From assembly GCA_028285105.1 (NCBI GenBank), contig JANQQE010000001.1, positions 1-64,000 on the forward strand: 64,000 nt of DNA, given 5' to 3'. Positions within the stretch are counted from its first letter, which is position 1. Each line of letters starts with the position of its first letter. Of the stretch, positions 63,536-64,000 are shown piece by piece. The position numbers and the translations under genes are program-made. The DNA is from Alphaproteobacteria bacterium (GTDB taxonomy: Bacteria; Planctomycetota; Phycisphaerae; UBA1845). Under the pieces are notes generated by a model. That model did no database searches, was not told where the DNA came from, and was given only the letters and a program-made list of their open reading frames with translations.

Positions 63536-64000
63536 GTGTCCGAGGCAATCGTATGCAACCAACTTCACAAGCGCTACGAAAGCGGTACGAAGGCCGTGCA
63601 TGCGGTGCGTGGATTGAATCTATCGGTGAGTGCTGGCGAATGTTTCGGACTGCTCGGTCCGAATGGAGCCGGGAAGACCACAACAGTGGAGATCCTGGAG
63701 GGATTGCTAGAACCCACTTCGGGCAGTGTTACCGTATTGGGAACGCAATGGGGCGACGGGCGCGATCATCAGTTGCGGCAACGCATTGGCATCACGCTTC
63801 AAGAAACACGCCTTGAGGATAAGCTTAAGGTGATCGAGACGCTGCAGATGTTCCGTAGTTTTTACGACGATGGCATCGAACCGGAGGAGGCGATGCGGCT
63901 TGTGTCGTTGGAGGAAAAACGCGACAGTTGGGTGGGTAAGCTCTCGGGCGGGCAGAAGCAGCGCTTGACCGTGGCATGCGCTTTGGTCGGAAAGCCGGAG
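63536..64000 (+). CDS. ABC transporter ATP-binding protein, N-terminal part
   Basis: 155 codons in an unbroken frame, cut by the window edge. It has Walker A in GLLGPNGAGKTTT near 42, the Q-loop in GITLQETRL near 88 and the signature LSGGQKQRL near 138; Walker B would follow outside the window. Resembles the ATPases of ABC-2-type exporters (CcmA-like, drug or polysaccharide efflux). Starts with GTG at 63536, preceded by AAAGGTAGGA. Confidence 0.88.
   Translation, partial: MSEAIVCNQLHKRYESGTKAVHAVRGLNLSVSAGECFGLLGPNGAGKTTTVEILEGLLEPTSGSVTVLGTQWGDGRDHQLRQRIGITLQETRLEDKLKVIETLQMFRSFYDDGIEPEEAMRLVSLEEKRDSWVGKLSGGQKQRLTVACALVGKPE

Noticed and set aside
63216-63683. 155-codon minus-strand ORF
   Set aside because: It overlaps the ABC ATPase start and a gene-poor region, with no domain recognised.
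63553-63816. 87-codon plus-strand ORF at the right end
   Set aside because: It is another frame of the ABC ATPase gene, whose Walker A and signature motifs lie in the frame that starts at 63536.
1-64000. CRISPR arrays, prophage genes, rRNA genes, secondary-metabolite megasynthases
   Set aside because: Looked for regularly spaced direct repeats and for typical genes; none was seen.

Overview
The window reads as chromosomal DNA of a planctomycete-type bacterium (Planctomycetota, perhaps Phycisphaerae-like). This is an inference from several markers found together: a pseudopilin carrying the H-X9-DG motif, a PEP-CTERM sorted exoprotein, an ECF sigma factor next to a Ser/Thr kinase with an N-terminal zinc-finger segment, a very large VWA/amidotransferase-like membrane protein, and many lipoproteins with long hydrophilic tails. 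No rRNA gene is present and no database search was possible, so the placement is tentative. Most of the window is dense, ordinary chromosome. Only about 58.4-60.7 kb, and the sparse DNA up to 63.5 kb, looks accessory.

Layout. 0.4-6.2 kb: lysA, a D-aminoacylase-like lipoprotein, and cydAB (bd-type quinol oxidase). 6.3-8.7 kb: a two-gene unit of a nitroreductase-like protein and a PaaK/F390-synthetase-like adenylating enzyme. 9.0-10.4 kb: a lipoprotein with a Gly/Asn/Asp linker, closed by a clear terminator. 10.5-14.5 kb: a GbsR/MarR-type regulator followed by a DCC-MBOAT fusion protein, two small membrane proteins and a TIGR01777-type epimerase. A palindrome, TTCTGT-N4-ACAGAA, lies in the regulator's promoter and again over the start codon of the fusion gene. 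14.5-17.7 kb: aroB and a divergent folC with a long Lys/Ser/Thr/Ala-rich N-terminus. 17.8-24.2 kb (minus strand): an RDD protein, a LolA/LolB-like lipoprotein, a conserved-looking unknown, a TlpA-type thioredoxin with repeated beta domains, and a membrane-anchored Mrr-like nuclease. 24.5-33.2 kb: a DUF4175-like coiled-coil protein, an iron-type solute-binding lipoprotein and fused permease without an ATPase, an NHL-repeat lipoprotein, and the VWA/GATase giant. 33.2-35.8 kb: two tandem secreted amidohydrolase paralogues, the second lacking the metal ligands. 36.1-37.6 kb: a single-domain response regulator and a pseudopilin. 37.6-52.7 kb: a complete 14-gene nuoA-N operon (complex I). 52.9-55.0 kb: the sigma factor/kinase pair. 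55.6-58.4 kb: an AraC-GyrI regulator, a PEP-CTERM protein and an SDR protein without the usual YxxxK. 58.5-60.2 kb: tRNA-Val(CAC), a decayed IS3-family insertion, a small ORF and the 3' half of a tRNA-Asn-like gene. 60.7-62.8 kb: a secreted GH13 enzyme. 63.5-64.0 kb: the start of an ABC-transporter ATPase, cut by the window edge.

How the parts fit. Complex I and cytochrome bd describe a respiratory chain that can run at low oxygen. lysA, aroB and folC are housekeeping biosynthesis. The best candidate for a little-described system is the GbsR / DCC-MBOAT / epimerase cluster, because the two operator-like palindromes tie the regulator to the downstream genes. The 3' tRNA fragment on the minus strand suggests that a genomic island may begin near 60.1 kb and continue to the right.
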